Origin: Schlesneria sp. | GTDB lineage: Bacteria > Planctomycetota > Planctomycetia > Planctomycetales > Planctomycetaceae | Length of the DNA stretch: 64,000 nt | Direction of reading: 5' to 3' | Assembly (NCBI GenBank): GCA_028291515.1 | Contig: JAQGHU010000001.1 | Coordinates: forward strand, 1-64,000 | Part shown: piece by piece, positions 8,038 through 16,971 of the stretch | How positions within the stretch are numbered: position 1 is the first letter of the stretch | How the letters are laid out: each line of letters opens with the position of its first letter | Notes under the pieces: generated by a model | Database searches by the model: none | What the model was told of the DNA's origin: nothing | Seen by the model: only the letters and a program-made list of their open reading frames with translations | Position numbers and translations under genes: made by a program

Positions 8038-8598
8038 CTATTTTGACTTTTTGTCGTCATGATCGGCGTGCTTGTGCTCGCCATGTTCAATATGGATATC
8101 GAGATGCGATTTAAAAACCTGATCCCCGACTGGCACAGAGAGATCGCCATGCAGAAATCCCTTTTTGTAGAGATCTTCGACCGCCGTTTCATCGACCAAT
8201 TCGAATGAGGACGTATGCCCCGCTTGATCGTCGCCGAGTGGGATTGGTTTCAAGATCAGTTTCTTGTTGGCATCCAGGGACAGCACGGCGTCGGCGGCTT
8301 TCGTCACCAACGGAGTCTTGGCGTCTGCCTTGAACAAGAACACCCTCACCGCATGTCCATCATGGTCAAGAACAATTTCCGCGTGATAATCGTCGCCTCC
8401 CAATTCGATCACCGTGCCGCCATGAGGCCCCGCGCCATAGTGTAAGTGTGCCCCTTCATGTGAGGCATGATCATGCTCCGCACCTTTATTCTGTTTAACC
8501 TGCTGCGATGTCTTTTGTTCATTCTTCGACGGGCTGCAACCCAACAGCATCAAGCCGCCGATTAGCGTCAGGCAGATTTCGAAACGCGGGAAAGTCAT
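8038..8598 (-). CDS. His-rich metal-binding lipoprotein
   Basis: The 186-residue product starts with a lipoprotein signal (hydrophobic stretch ending Leu-Leu-Gly-Cys at residue 20), so it should be membrane anchored. Near residues 40-60 it has a His cluster (HDHASHEGAHLHYGAGPHGG). The C-terminus is again His/Asp/Lys rich (HIEHGEHKHADHDDKKSK). Between these is a small beta-rich domain. The composition points to periplasmic binding of zinc or copper. It is the last gene of a minus-strand set with a YraQ-type permease upstream and converges on the metal import operon. Confidence 0.7.
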   Translation of the reverse strand: MTFPRFEICLTLIGGLMLLGCSPSKNEQKTSQQVKQNKGAEHDHASHEGAHLHYGAGPHGGTVIELGGDDYHAEIVLDHDGHAVRVFLFKADAKTPLVTKAADAVLSLDANKKLILKPIPLGDDQAGHTSSFELVDETAVEDLYKKGFLHGDLSVPVGDQVFKSHLDIHIEHGEHKHADHDDKKSK

Positions 8599-8743
8599 TG
8601 GGAATCCTCAAACTCAAAAGTAGCAACGAACAGCTTCCTTCCAGACAGCCAGCCACAGAGGCTGAGAAAGTTGTCTGGAGGATAAATCACCTTTGTGGGA
8701 ACTCGCTTCGAGATCACGGGAAGCAGCTTCACTCGGTTGAACG

Positions 8744-10306
8744 TCATCTCAATTCCTCTCGAAAGGCCATCGAGAGACGGCCAAAAGCACGAGAGGTCGA
8801 GGCGACTTGTTTGCGGATCTCCTCGGGGGGATCCTGGTTTTCCATCATGTGTTCGAGAAGCTCGAGATGATCGGCCAGAACCCGCGACTTCATGCGGTGG
8901 TACTCGTCGAGACGGCCGTGTCGCAGGTAGGCACCGACTTGCAGGCGGCGGTTCCAGCCCTCACAGATCGGAATCCAGTGCAAGGCATGCTCGGACCGGC
9001 CGTTCAGTGCGGCAGAGAGAGCCTCGGTTTTGGCCAGATTCAGCTCTTCCAGCGTTTCTACGGGACTGGGATAATAGGCGAAGCAACCGACGATGCTGAA
9101 AGCAATAATACCAACCAAACCCACGCCTGCCAGCACGGGCCCTGGTACGACAAGATCCCAGGTTTTACGAGTTGACTGCTCACGAATCTCAGATGGCCGG
9201 TTCAACCAGGTCTCAATCACCCATGTCCTATCGAGCGACCTCAGTATCAATCCCAGTGCAACGAGAGCTACCAGTAAGACGACTCCGAACCACTCATGTG
9301 GTTGCGTCTCCAACTTGATTCGCCGCAGGATCTCGGCGGGATACCCACCAGCAGGCGAGGCATTACTTTGGAACGGTTGGCAGTAAATGTCGAAAGCGTG
9401 CGTGTGATCGGCCGGTTCGATTTCAGTTGGATAGAGGGGGCGTTCAATGCCGTAAGAAAAGGAAATCACCACGGCGAGCATCAACCCCATCCAGACGAGT
9501 GACTTCTTCCAGCCATAATTGACGATCATCCAGAGGAGCAGGCCCAAGTTCATCCCGGCTCCGAAGATCAACAGAATGAATGCCGCTCCGATTGAGTTAC
9601 CATGTTGAAACATCGATCCCAACTGGCCCATTGCCGTCATGGGAGTGGCATACGCCGGGATTGCGATGGCCGTCATCAGCAAGGGTGAATACGGATTATC
9701 GTGAGCCATCGTGCGCTGCAGGCTTCCCGGCGGCAGCAATGTGCTCAAGAGAGCGCTCCCCAGAAGGCCGCATACAATCATGATCGCGGTGCCACCGACC
9801 GTCTCGCGCGCCATCACTACGAGAACCGCTAACAGGCGCTTGATGCCGTGCGGCGTTGGAGGAGGTTCCTCGACTACCACTTCTGTGTCAGGAAACATCC
9901 AGTCAAAGATGCTGCCTGACACCGTGACAACGATTAAGGAGCAGAAGGCAAATGCCAGGATCGTCATGGGCTTGGAAAGCGTCAGGCCATACAGCATGGA
10001 CAACGGATCAAATAGCGGCGACGACAGCGCAAAGGCAAAGATCGTCCCGACCGCGATCCCACTGCGCCGTAACTGCTTCACGATCGGGATGACCCCCAAC
10101 GAACAACCGGGCAGCAACATTCCAATCACCCAGGACTGGAACAGCGACGCGACAGTATTGGAGCCGAACAGCCAGCGCGTATGCTGCTGCCCCATCAATC
10201 GATGAAACAGCCCCGCCAGGCATAGCCCCGTAAAGATGAACGGTGAGGCTTGCAGACTTGCCTGCGCAAACCGTAGACAAGCGCCCCAGATGATGGCTTC
10301 CCACAT
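8744..10306 (-). CDS. YraQ/DUF318-family permease, probable metal efflux
   Basis: About 520 residues with the first ATG at 10304-10306. The N-terminal part holds eight or more membrane segments with conserved family blocks (GMLLPGCSLGVIPI near the start, then ALSSPLFDPLS). These match the permease family that includes SO_0444-type Cu/Zn efflux proteins. A further membrane helix pair and a soluble helical C-terminal tail of about 120 residues follow. A TTG start 15 bases upstream is possible. Neighbours are a His-rich lipoprotein downstream and a small helical lipoprotein upstream, all on the same strand. This suggests an export module for a soft metal; the ion is not determined. Confidence 0.7.
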   Translation of the reverse strand: MWEAIIWGACLRFAQASLQASPFIFTGLCLAGLFHRLMGQQHTRWLFGSNTVASLFQSWVIGMLLPGCSLGVIPIVKQLRRSGIAVGTIFAFALSSPLFDPLSMLYGLTLSKPMTILAFAFCSLIVVTVSGSIFDWMFPDTEVVVEEPPPTPHGIKRLLAVLVVMARETVGGTAIMIVCGLLGSALLSTLLPPGSLQRTMAHDNPYSPLLMTAIAIPAYATPMTAMGQLGSMFQHGNSIGAAFILLIFGAGMNLGLLLWMIVNYGWKKSLVWMGLMLAVVISFSYGIERPLYPTEIEPADHTHAFDIYCQPFQSNASPAGGYPAEILRRIKLETQPHEWFGVVLLVALVALGLILRSLDRTWVIETWLNRPSEIREQSTRKTWDLVVPGPVLAGVGLVGIIAFSIVGCFAYYPSPVETLEELNLAKTEALSAALNGRSEHALHWIPICEGWNRRLQVGAYLRHGRLDEYHRMKSRVLADHLELLEHMMENQDPPEEIRKQVASTSRAFGRLSMAFREELR

Positions 10307-10356
10307 GACGGCATTCCGCAAAAAGGTTAGAGGTGGCTGTCAGTCGCTGCGTAGCC

Positions 10357-10824
10357 TTACAACTGATCGGTGGATCTTGGAACCAGTCGGGTTAGCGTCT
10401 CGACAATTGGCGGGATCTTGGACACGGCCGCAGGCCACTCGCCACGTGGCGAGCCATGTACCGTCGCGTCCACCTGTTGATAGATGTTCAACAGTTCTTT
10501 CGATGCAGTTTGAACTTGCTCCCAGTCCTGCTTCTTCAACGCGCTGTCGGCAGCGAGTTCCGGAAGCCAATTGACAATGTCCATTTGCTCATGTAGCTCT
10601 CTCTCAAGAGCCCCCGCTTCATTACTGTGAGATTCAACAACGATGCGTTCATGCCGCTGCGCTAATTGTTCGACGGCCGCCGGGAAGGTGGGCGGCTTGT
10701 GATCCGGTCGATGATGCTCCAACTGACCGTTGCTCTCGTCGATGCTTCCTGCACAGCCGGCAACCAGCAACGTCTGTAAGCAGAGACCGATTTTCAGGAA
10801 TGGAGCGATTCTTAAAAGTTTCAT
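10357..10824 (-). CDS. small helical lipoprotein of the efflux module
   Basis: The 155-residue product has a lipoprotein signal ending Val-Ala-Gly-Cys at about residue 24. The rest is predicted helical, with repeated His and Glu residues (HHRPDHKPP, then QRHERIVVESH). No family was recognised. The gene is 50 bases upstream of the permease and on the same strand, so it is probably co-transcribed and may act as a periplasmic partner. Confidence 0.6.
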   Translation of the reverse strand: MKLLRIAPFLKIGLCLQTLLVAGCAGSIDESNGQLEHHRPDHKPPTFPAAVEQLAQRHERIVVESHSNEAGALERELHEQMDIVNWLPELAADSALKKQDWEQVQTASKELLNIYQQVDATVHGSPRGEWPAAVSKIPPIVETLTRLVPRSTDQL

Positions 10825-10877
10825 GTTTCAAGCTCGAGGGACTAGTATCAACGTGACGCTGTTGTCCGAATTCGGGA

Positions 10878-11843
10878 TCAATAACCGGTTGGAACCTCTA
10901 CCTGTTTCAGTATCTCGCCAATCACAACCGCCGGAGCATCGCGGTCAATCGCCAGTCGCACTAGCAGGACGGGTAGTGCGACGTCCTGGACATCGTTCGG
11001 CGTCACGAAGCTGCGATCGTCAAGAAAGGCCCAGGCCTGGGCCATGCGCTGCCAGGTGAGCAGGCCGCGAGGGCTCAGCCCGACGGCGATCTCGGGGTGC
11101 CGCCGTGTGCGTTCCGCGAGGCGCACCAGGTAGGACTGCACCGACTCTGCGACAGCGATCCCCGCGACTTCCGATTGGACACGTGCCAACTGTCCTGGCT
11201 CGAAAAGGGGCTCCTGAGAAACGGCCAGTTTGCCCGACGAAGCAACCGCACCAGCCAGCATGAGCCGCTCATCATCGGGTTCGGGATAGCCAATGCTCAG
11301 CTTGATTGCAAAACGATCCAGTTGTGCTTCAGGAAGCGGATACGTGCCATGTTGCTCGTGCGGATTTTGCGTTGCGACCACGAAAAACTCGCTTGCCAAC
11401 GGATGCCGTAGCGTGTCGACCGTGACCTGCCGCTCAGCCATTGCCTCCAAGAGCGCACTCTGCGTGCGGGGAGTTGCACGATTGATTTCGTCCGCCAGCA
11501 GGATGTCCGAGAAGACTGGTCCGGGCCGAAATTCGAACTCGTGCGTTTTTTGGTTGAAGATGCTGAATCCAGTGATGTCACTGGGCAACAGGTCGGGCGT
11601 GCATTGGACTCGCGCAAACCGTCCCCCCAGCGCGTCCGCTAATGCTTTGGCAAGCGTCGTTTTACCCAGACCGGGTCGATCTTCGAGCAGCAAGTGGCCT
11701 CGCGCCAACAAGCAGGCGAGGACAAAATGCACGACATCCGCCTTGCCGCGCAAAACAGCGTTCAGTCGATCACGAACTCGCTCGATCCGATCATGAATAC
11801 GCTCCACCCGCTGAGGAGGGTGTTGTATAAGAACAGAATTCAT
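10878..11843 (-). CDS. MoxR-family AAA ATPase
   Basis: The 321-residue protein shows Walker A RPGLGKTT (56-63), Walker B LLADEINR (Asp118-Glu119), a sensor-type ATQNP motif and an EAQLDRF arginine-finger region, the pattern of MoxR ATPases. These chaperone-like ATPases are usually encoded with DUF58 and transglutaminase or VWA proteins, as here. It is the last gene of the minus-strand trio starting at 15583, 22 bases after the transglutaminase-like gene. The client is unknown. Confidence 0.9.
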   Translation of the reverse strand: MNSVLIQHPPQRVERIHDRIERVRDRLNAVLRGKADVVHFVLACLLARGHLLLEDRPGLGKTTLAKALADALGGRFARVQCTPDLLPSDITGFSIFNQKTHEFEFRPGPVFSDILLADEINRATPRTQSALLEAMAERQVTVDTLRHPLASEFFVVATQNPHEQHGTYPLPEAQLDRFAIKLSIGYPEPDDERLMLAGAVASSGKLAVSQEPLFEPGQLARVQSEVAGIAVAESVQSYLVRLAERTRRHPEIAVGLSPRGLLTWQRMAQAWAFLDDRSFVTPNDVQDVALPVLLVRLAIDRDAPAVVIGEILKQVEVPTGY

Positions 11844-11865
11844 TCGTTGGCCTTTCGCCGCAGTC

Positions 11866-14289
11866 TCAAGCGGTGATCGCGTTTCGATGATTTAGGGGTG
11901 GCTGGGCAATGAACAGCTTGCTGGCAGGTGCCTTTTTCGCGATTGCGATGAAGCGTCGTAACGACCACACCCGCACAGCTTCTCGGCAAACGTCGGCCGG
12001 TCGCCCACAGGGAGCCAACGTCTGATTCGGTGCGAAACTGGCCCAATCGGCAAGGCGTGCGAATTTGAGGAGAACCTGATGGTCCGGCTGGTGTACGGTC
12101 ACTTGCGCTAACCAGCGGGTTGGCGACACCCCATGTGGCCGACTGCGGGCGGATCGACAACAGCGATGATCGAGCAACCGTAGTGTCTGAAGGACCCGCT
12201 CACGTTCGTTCCGAGCAGGGAACAACCTCCAGAACAGTGTCCTGATCCCGTCCGCGATGAACCGTCGTCGAACGCCAGCTCCCATTAGAGCTGCAACCGC
12301 GAGCAACAACGTCGGAGCATTCCGCCAGGCAAATCGCCACGTCGCCAATGCGGCCGCTTGAAGCTGCTCAATAGTCGTGGGTGGTGGCAACAGCAGGTCA
12401 TAACCGGGGGTCGCCTCAACCGGCAACCAGTTTTCGTTGCCCGCATTGACCTCGGCCCAGAAGTGAACATCCTCTGGCAGCACGGGCGTCTGGCCGCCGC
12501 GTCGGTCATAGCGTGCTGGGTTCGCGTAAAAGCCGCTTGCCAAACGCGCTGAAAATCCCAGCGAGCGTAGCATCTGCACAACCGTTGAAGCGAAGAGATA
12601 GTCTGGTCCGCGACGACTCTCGAAGAGGAAGTGCCCGACCGTATGTTCGCAATCTTCGGGCGCGCGGACATCGCGATCATGAACGTAATCCTGACGTAGC
12701 CTTTCGACGATTGATTGCACTTGAGGCCAGCCAGGCGCAGCATTCCTAGTCCATTCCCGAGCCAGCTCCTCGACATCGGAATCTGCACCGTCAAAAACCT
12801 GGCGGTAGATGGCGGACCCGCCAGAAAAGTGAGCCAGAGAATGGAGAATCTTGCGTTCGTCAATGCATCGAGACTGGATGTGCATGACGGTCAATGCAGG
12901 CAACTTGTCGCGATCCATCTGCACAACACCCGGTTGGGCCCACTTGTAGAAGTCAGCTCGGTCCAGGCGATCGATATGGATCCCCAGCAACTGGGTCGGC
13001 GCTGGAACCCGATTCGTGTCCAGGTGAATAATTCTTAGCGCGTGTGTCTCGGGGCTCGCAAAGACTTCCAGTGCTTTCAAGCTGGGTATCTGCAACCACG
13101 GCAACCCCTGCACTGTCTGCATCGTGAGTTGCGAATGATTCGCTGCCAGCGGCTCGGCACGCCAATTGACTCCGTCGTATTGATCGAAGACCTCCAGCTT
13201 CAAATGGACCGGCACGCGACCTTTGACATAGAGCAACGCCGAGGAATCGCGGTCGCCAACTTTACGGCTTTTCGTGTCACTCGATTTTCGGATTGTCGAA
13301 AACTGTTTTCCGTTCTGCTCGGATGTTGCCAGATGACGCTCCTTTTGCTTGGAAGCAAGTTTGGAGTCCAATGCGATGGCTCGATCACTCTGTCGGGGCT
13401 TCACAGGTTCGTCGTAGGCGTCATCAAAAAGGTCGTATAGGCTGGGCTCGTGAGAGCTGAGAAAAGGAGCGTCGTCAATCGGCGCGAAACTCTGGATGTT
13501 CTCGGTCCCGGCCACGAGATTGTCGCCATCGCCCACCCCGCTCCGCGCATTCTCGTCGTACCATTGGGTACCGCCGGAGCTTGGCATGAATCCTCTCAAT
13601 GCATGTGTCTGCGATCCTGCGACCGGCAGACCGATCAGCGCGAGCAGCACAATCAGCGGAATTCCGATCAGCCAGCGGCGAGACATTTCTCGCTCTGAGT
13701 TGCCTGTCAAATGGCCCTTCAATGATTGCCAATAGGTGTTCATCAGCCACCAGATGCCAATGATGGCGAAGACCACCACCAAGAGGAGCACCCACAGCTG
13801 TGAGGCTAGCGTCGAGGCAAAGATGATCAGAAACGTACTCAGCGAACAACACATCCTTTGACAGTCTTGACGATGAGCGAAGATCGCAAGCGCGAGGGTC
13901 GCATTCCGGAAACCCGCCAGCAATAGCAGTTCCAGCGGGAGCATAGCGTTGGCTGAACTGCGAGCAGCGACCTCGATGAAGAAGGTTCCGATGGCGAGGC
14001 TTACTATCCAAATCAAGCGAGGTCGAGAAGAGACACCCGCTCCGATGTCCCACTGATGCGCCATCAAACCGCCCACCAACACAATGGACATCTCGAAAGC
14101 CAGCGTCAGCACAATGATCCGCGTGGACTGATCGGCATCGCCAGCGCCAATCTCCAAGACGGAGGTCGCCAGAAGTGCTTGGATGAGGGCCAGCCAATAC
14201 GTGAATCGTCCACTTGTGGACTCATCCTGGAAGCCCACACTGATCGACGCAGGCTTTGAATCGACTTTAAGTTCCGTGTCATCCCGCAT
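11866..14289 (-). CDS. membrane transglutaminase-like protein lacking the catalytic Cys
   Basis: The start at 14289 follows GGAGG and overlaps the end of the DUF58 gene by 11 bases. The 807-residue product has about six N-terminal membrane helices. Then come a long periplasmic region, a transglutaminase-like core and a C-terminal membrane helix with a DUF4129-like tail. The active-site block reads SRRGPDYLFAS, where family enzymes have GxCxxFA, so the catalytic Cys position is Asp563. The His (EDVHFWAEV) is kept and the usual third-residue block reads EATPGYD. It is therefore probably a non-catalytic or differently acting member. It works with the MoxR and DUF58 neighbours. Confidence 0.8.
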   Translation of the reverse strand: MRDDTELKVDSKPASISVGFQDESTSGRFTYWLALIQALLATSVLEIGAGDADQSTRIIVLTLAFEMSIVLVGGLMAHQWDIGAGVSSRPRLIWIVSLAIGTFFIEVAARSSANAMLPLELLLLAGFRNATLALAIFAHRQDCQRMCCSLSTFLIIFASTLASQLWVLLLVVVFAIIGIWWLMNTYWQSLKGHLTGNSEREMSRRWLIGIPLIVLLALIGLPVAGSQTHALRGFMPSSGGTQWYDENARSGVGDGDNLVAGTENIQSFAPIDDAPFLSSHEPSLYDLFDDAYDEPVKPRQSDRAIALDSKLASKQKERHLATSEQNGKQFSTIRKSSDTKSRKVGDRDSSALLYVKGRVPVHLKLEVFDQYDGVNWRAEPLAANHSQLTMQTVQGLPWLQIPSLKALEVFASPETHALRIIHLDTNRVPAPTQLLGIHIDRLDRADFYKWAQPGVVQMDRDKLPALTVMHIQSRCIDERKILHSLAHFSGGSAIYRQVFDGADSDVEELAREWTRNAAPGWPQVQSIVERLRQDYVHDRDVRAPEDCEHTVGHFLFESRRGPDYLFASTVVQMLRSLGFSARLASGFYANPARYDRRGGQTPVLPEDVHFWAEVNAGNENWLPVEATPGYDLLLPPPTTIEQLQAAALATWRFAWRNAPTLLLAVAALMGAGVRRRFIADGIRTLFWRLFPARNERERVLQTLRLLDHRCCRSARSRPHGVSPTRWLAQVTVHQPDHQVLLKFARLADWASFAPNQTLAPCGRPADVCREAVRVWSLRRFIAIAKKAPASKLFIAQPPLNHRNAITA

Positions 14290-15583
14290 GACAGACCTGC
14301 CTCCACTTACGCCGAAATTCTGCGGCGACATCGTCAGAATGGTCCAGCATGATTGCGAGCCGATTTGGCTGGTGATGAGATTCACCACAGATCCGACACG
14401 ATTCGTCGAAGGGAGCAGTCCGTAGCACGACCAGTCGCTGATCGCCGTGCACATGGCGATGTTCCGTGCGGTGCTTCAGGCCCAGGTCGGTCGTAATCGT
14501 CAACTGGAAAACACCGCAGTTGTGGTGATGAATCCGATGACATTGGTGCACCGAGTGCTCGTGTTCGCAACTGGTGCCGGGTTGGTCCTGACACCCCTTC
14601 CATTGCGCCAGCGAGTCCAGAAACTTCTTGAATCCCTGTGAACCGGATGGCACAGAAAGAGTTTCATGACCGAAGCAGCATTCAACGTGCGCGTTCTCTC
14701 TGTGATAGGCGGCACACACACTCGCGGCAATTCGAATCGACCACTCCAGCGTTCCTGTCCGCGTACCTCCTCGGTGTAAATGCGGATCGGAATCAAAGAC
14801 TACGCGAATGGCCGACTGGGCCGCCGCCTGCCGTTCGCAGACGATCAATTGACCGTAGCGGGCGGACTGCGCCCAGTGCACTCTTCGGAGGGAATCGCCC
14901 GTCCGAAACGGCCGCGTACCGGTCATGTCGCCGCTGTCCCCAATACGATGGTCAGAGAATATGTCTTCTGACGGCCGCGTCTCCGCAGCATCTAACAACA
15001 TCTCAAGCGGAATAATTCGCGGCCAGACCAACAGTTTCTGGTTCACAGTCACGGGGCGACGAGCTTTGCTGAGTCCAAACGGGAAACCGGTCACCAGGGA
15101 CGGCACGGCGAACGGGTACTCGCCTCGACACGGTGGAGTAAACGTCCAGTCAAACACGGCTGTCGACCATCCCGCGACTCGTGCCATCGCGACGGACGTA
15201 TTCGACGAAGATCCTTGTGGGTCGAACCCTCCTTCCATCGTGATCCCCCAGACTGGCCAGGGCCACCGATTGGTGATGCTGACGATCACTGGCACATGGT
15301 CGTCCTCGGTGGCTCGCGACTTCCGGAAATGAACTTCGCAAGACAAGCCGAAGACAGCGACGTGCGGCCAGAAATAGCCCATCACCAACACCAGGACAAC
15401 TGCTCCCAATGCCACGATCGCCCACGGTTTGACAAACAGCGCGCACAACAACGAGGCCAACGCCGCAAAACCCAAACTGGCGATCGGGTGCTTCACCCAA
15501 GAGACCCAGAGGTTGGCCCACGGACAGAAATCGTATGTGAGTAACCGCAAGAACGTCTGGCCAAGTGCAGAATATGCGCGCAT
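14279..15583 (-). CDS. DUF58-family protein
   Basis: The 434-residue product has two N-terminal membrane helices (about residues 30-70) and the DUF58 signature GDSLRRVHWAQSARYGQL near residues 229-246. The C-terminal 110 residues are His/Cys rich (EHEHSVHQCHRIHHHNC), which is unusual for the family and could bind metal. It is the first gene of the DUF58, transglutaminase-like, MoxR operon and overlaps the next gene by 11 bases. Family members are linked to envelope or complex assembly with MoxR; no exact role can be read. Confidence 0.8.
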   Translation of the reverse strand: MRAYSALGQTFLRLLTYDFCPWANLWVSWVKHPIASLGFAALASLLCALFVKPWAIVALGAVVLVLVMGYFWPHVAVFGLSCEVHFRKSRATEDDHVPVIVSITNRWPWPVWGITMEGGFDPQGSSSNTSVAMARVAGWSTAVFDWTFTPPCRGEYPFAVPSLVTGFPFGLSKARRPVTVNQKLLVWPRIIPLEMLLDAAETRPSEDIFSDHRIGDSGDMTGTRPFRTGDSLRRVHWAQSARYGQLIVCERQAAAQSAIRVVFDSDPHLHRGGTRTGTLEWSIRIAASVCAAYHRENAHVECCFGHETLSVPSGSQGFKKFLDSLAQWKGCQDQPGTSCEHEHSVHQCHRIHHHNCGVFQLTITTDLGLKHRTEHRHVHGDQRLVVLRTAPFDESCRICGESHHQPNRLAIMLDHSDDVAAEFRRKWRQVCHAG

Positions 15584-15757
15584 CGCGTATCACCGTGAAA
15601 GAATAAGCCTGACTTCACTTGTTCGTAGCGTGTCCGCTGAACCCTTATCAGCAACTTGGCAAGCAATACGCGGCAGTTTCCAAAAACACGAATTCCTTTT
15701 CACAATCTCAACGCATTCCTGAGAACTTCAATCAGCCCTATCCGATTACGGATTCTG

Positions 15758-16264
15758 TCACTCTTCCCCGCTGCAATCCGATGTTCTTTTGATGCCATCC
15801 CGCGGATCGGCCTCATGGCATCCTGCACAATGCCCCTTAATGACAACTTCCTTGACCTGTAATGCGAGGCGAGAAGAGAGCGCGGAGACGTGGTCGAACA
15901 TTTCAAGTCCCAAGACGGCGACGTTCCCACAGGCCATACAAATGAAGTAGGCACCCGACGATGAATTCGGACCAACGAGATTGAATCGCCAAAGGTGATC
16001 CCCCAATTCAGTCCGCTTCACTAATCCTGCTTCAACAAGTTGCATCAGGTTTCGGTAGACCGTTGCTTGATCAATCTGCTCGTCTTGCAGGCGCGTAACC
16101 AACTCGGCATGCGTCAGCGGCGAGACAGCTCGACAAAGCTCAAACAGAACAGCGCGCCGTGCTCGGGTCAGGCGCAGGCCAGACTCCCTCGCAGCCTGCG
16201 TCAGCGAGGGATCCAGACGATAGTTCCAGCTCGGGTCCACGCAGGCACAATCTTTGTGAGGCAT
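15758..16264 (-). CDS. Fur-family transcriptional regulator (copy 1)
   Basis: The 168-residue protein has the Fur winged helix with recognition helix near 67-81 (DQATVYRNLMQLVEAGLV) and the structural zinc site Cys109/Cys112 with Cys146/Cys149. The His-rich segment that usually precedes the first CxxC, part of the regulatory metal site, is replaced by a Ser/Gly stretch (NSSSGAYF). The N-terminus carries an extra Cys-Ala-Cys (6-8). Metal sensing may therefore differ. It stands divergent from the Tad pilus operon, with a near-palindrome (16301-16317) in between that is a likely auto-regulatory operator. Its recognition helix closely resembles that of copy 2 at 30394-30834. Zur, PerR or Fur identity cannot be settled. 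Confidence 0.85.
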   Translation of the reverse strand: MPHKDCACVDPSWNYRLDPSLTQAARESGLRLTRARRAVLFELCRAVSPLTHAELVTRLQDEQIDQATVYRNLMQLVEAGLVKRTELGDHLWRFNLVGPNSSSGAYFICMACGNVAVLGLEMFDHVSALSSRLALQVKEVVIKGHCAGCHEADPRDGIKRTSDCSGEE

Positions 16265-16300
16265 CTCGACACGTCATACACTGTAGCACCATAAATGCAA

Positions 16301-16317
16301 TTACAATCATTATGCAA
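16301..16317. promoter_or_regulatory. Fur/Zur-type operator between fur copy 1 and the Tad operon
   Basis: The plus strand reads TTACAATCATTATGCAA, matching the palindrome TTGCA-N7-TGCAA with one mismatch. On the minus strand it overlaps a TTGCAT that could be the -35 of fur copy 1, with TATGGT 18 bases on as a -10. It lies 37 bases upstream of the regulator start and about 205 bases before the pilin start, so it may serve both directions. Confidence 0.5.
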
Positions 16318-16521
16318 AAGCAAAGCAAGATGTAATGAGAATAAAATGTAGATGTGCAAGCAAACAGGTGTGGACTTGCCAAAGAATTACGGATTCGGAT
16401 GCTTTTCTGGAACCTTTTCGTCACGACCGGCACTTTAGGCACAGAAGGACATTGATCACCTCTCAATCGACTGTTTCGGTTGGAGTCAGCCTTCCTGGTC
16501 TTCCACGATGAGGAGTTTGTA

Positions 16522-16875
16522 ATGCTGCGAAATCTGCTGAAAAGCAAAAAAGGTCAAGGGCTGGTTGAATACGCACTGCTGATTGCCGGGGTCGCCCTGA
16601 TCTCTGCGGCCGCAGTGTCGACTTTTGGCCACAAGACCAGTGATTTGATTGCTGCTGTCGCGACGGTTCTTCCGGGCGCTCATCAAGACGACAATAATCC
16701 GATCGTCAGCGGCCATTTGATCGAAACCAAAGCGGGAACGGGCGGAATCGAAACTGACTTGGCGACGATTGTTGCCAACAAGAACACCGATCGGCTCGGC
16801 GTTAACGTGATCGGCACGACCGATGGTGCGGCGAATGGATTCGGCGGCTTGGTTGTCGAATCTTCCGCTAACTAA
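16522..16875 (+). CDS. flp: Flp-type pilin
   Basis: The ATG at 16522 follows TGAGGAG and gives a 117-residue product. It begins with a short basic leader (Met-Leu-Arg-Asn-Leu-Leu-Lys-Ser-Lys-Lys) and then GQGLVEYALLIAGVALIS. That is the Flp/Tad prepilin signature, with processing after Gly and Glu5 of the mature chain retained. The mature C-terminal part is longer than in minimal Flp pilins (about 50-60 residues) and rich in Thr, Gly and Asn. It is the major fibre subunit, exported and assembled by the downstream Tad genes. A terminator-like hairpin follows, which should make pilin mRNA more abundant than the rest. Confidence 0.85.
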   Translation: MLRNLLKSKKGQGLVEYALLIAGVALISAAAVSTFGHKTSDLIAAVATVLPGAHQDDNNPIVSGHLIETKAGTGGIETDLATIVANKNTDRLGVNVIGTTDGAANGFGGLVVESSAN

Positions 16876-16904
16876 TCCAGTTTTCGGGCAATGATTCCAA
16901 AAGC

Positions 16905-16940
16905 GCCCCGCCGACTTGATTCGTCGGCGGGGCTTGTTTT
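16905..16940 (+). terminator. terminator-like hairpin after the pilin gene
   Basis: An 11-bp perfect stem (GCCCCGCCGAC at 16905-16915 with its complement at 16923-16933) is followed by TTGTTTT. It stands between flp and the prepilin peptidase gene, where partial termination would lower downstream expression. Confidence 0.65.
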
Positions 16941-16971
16941 GCTCCGGATGGCTCCACTGCGGATGTCTTGA

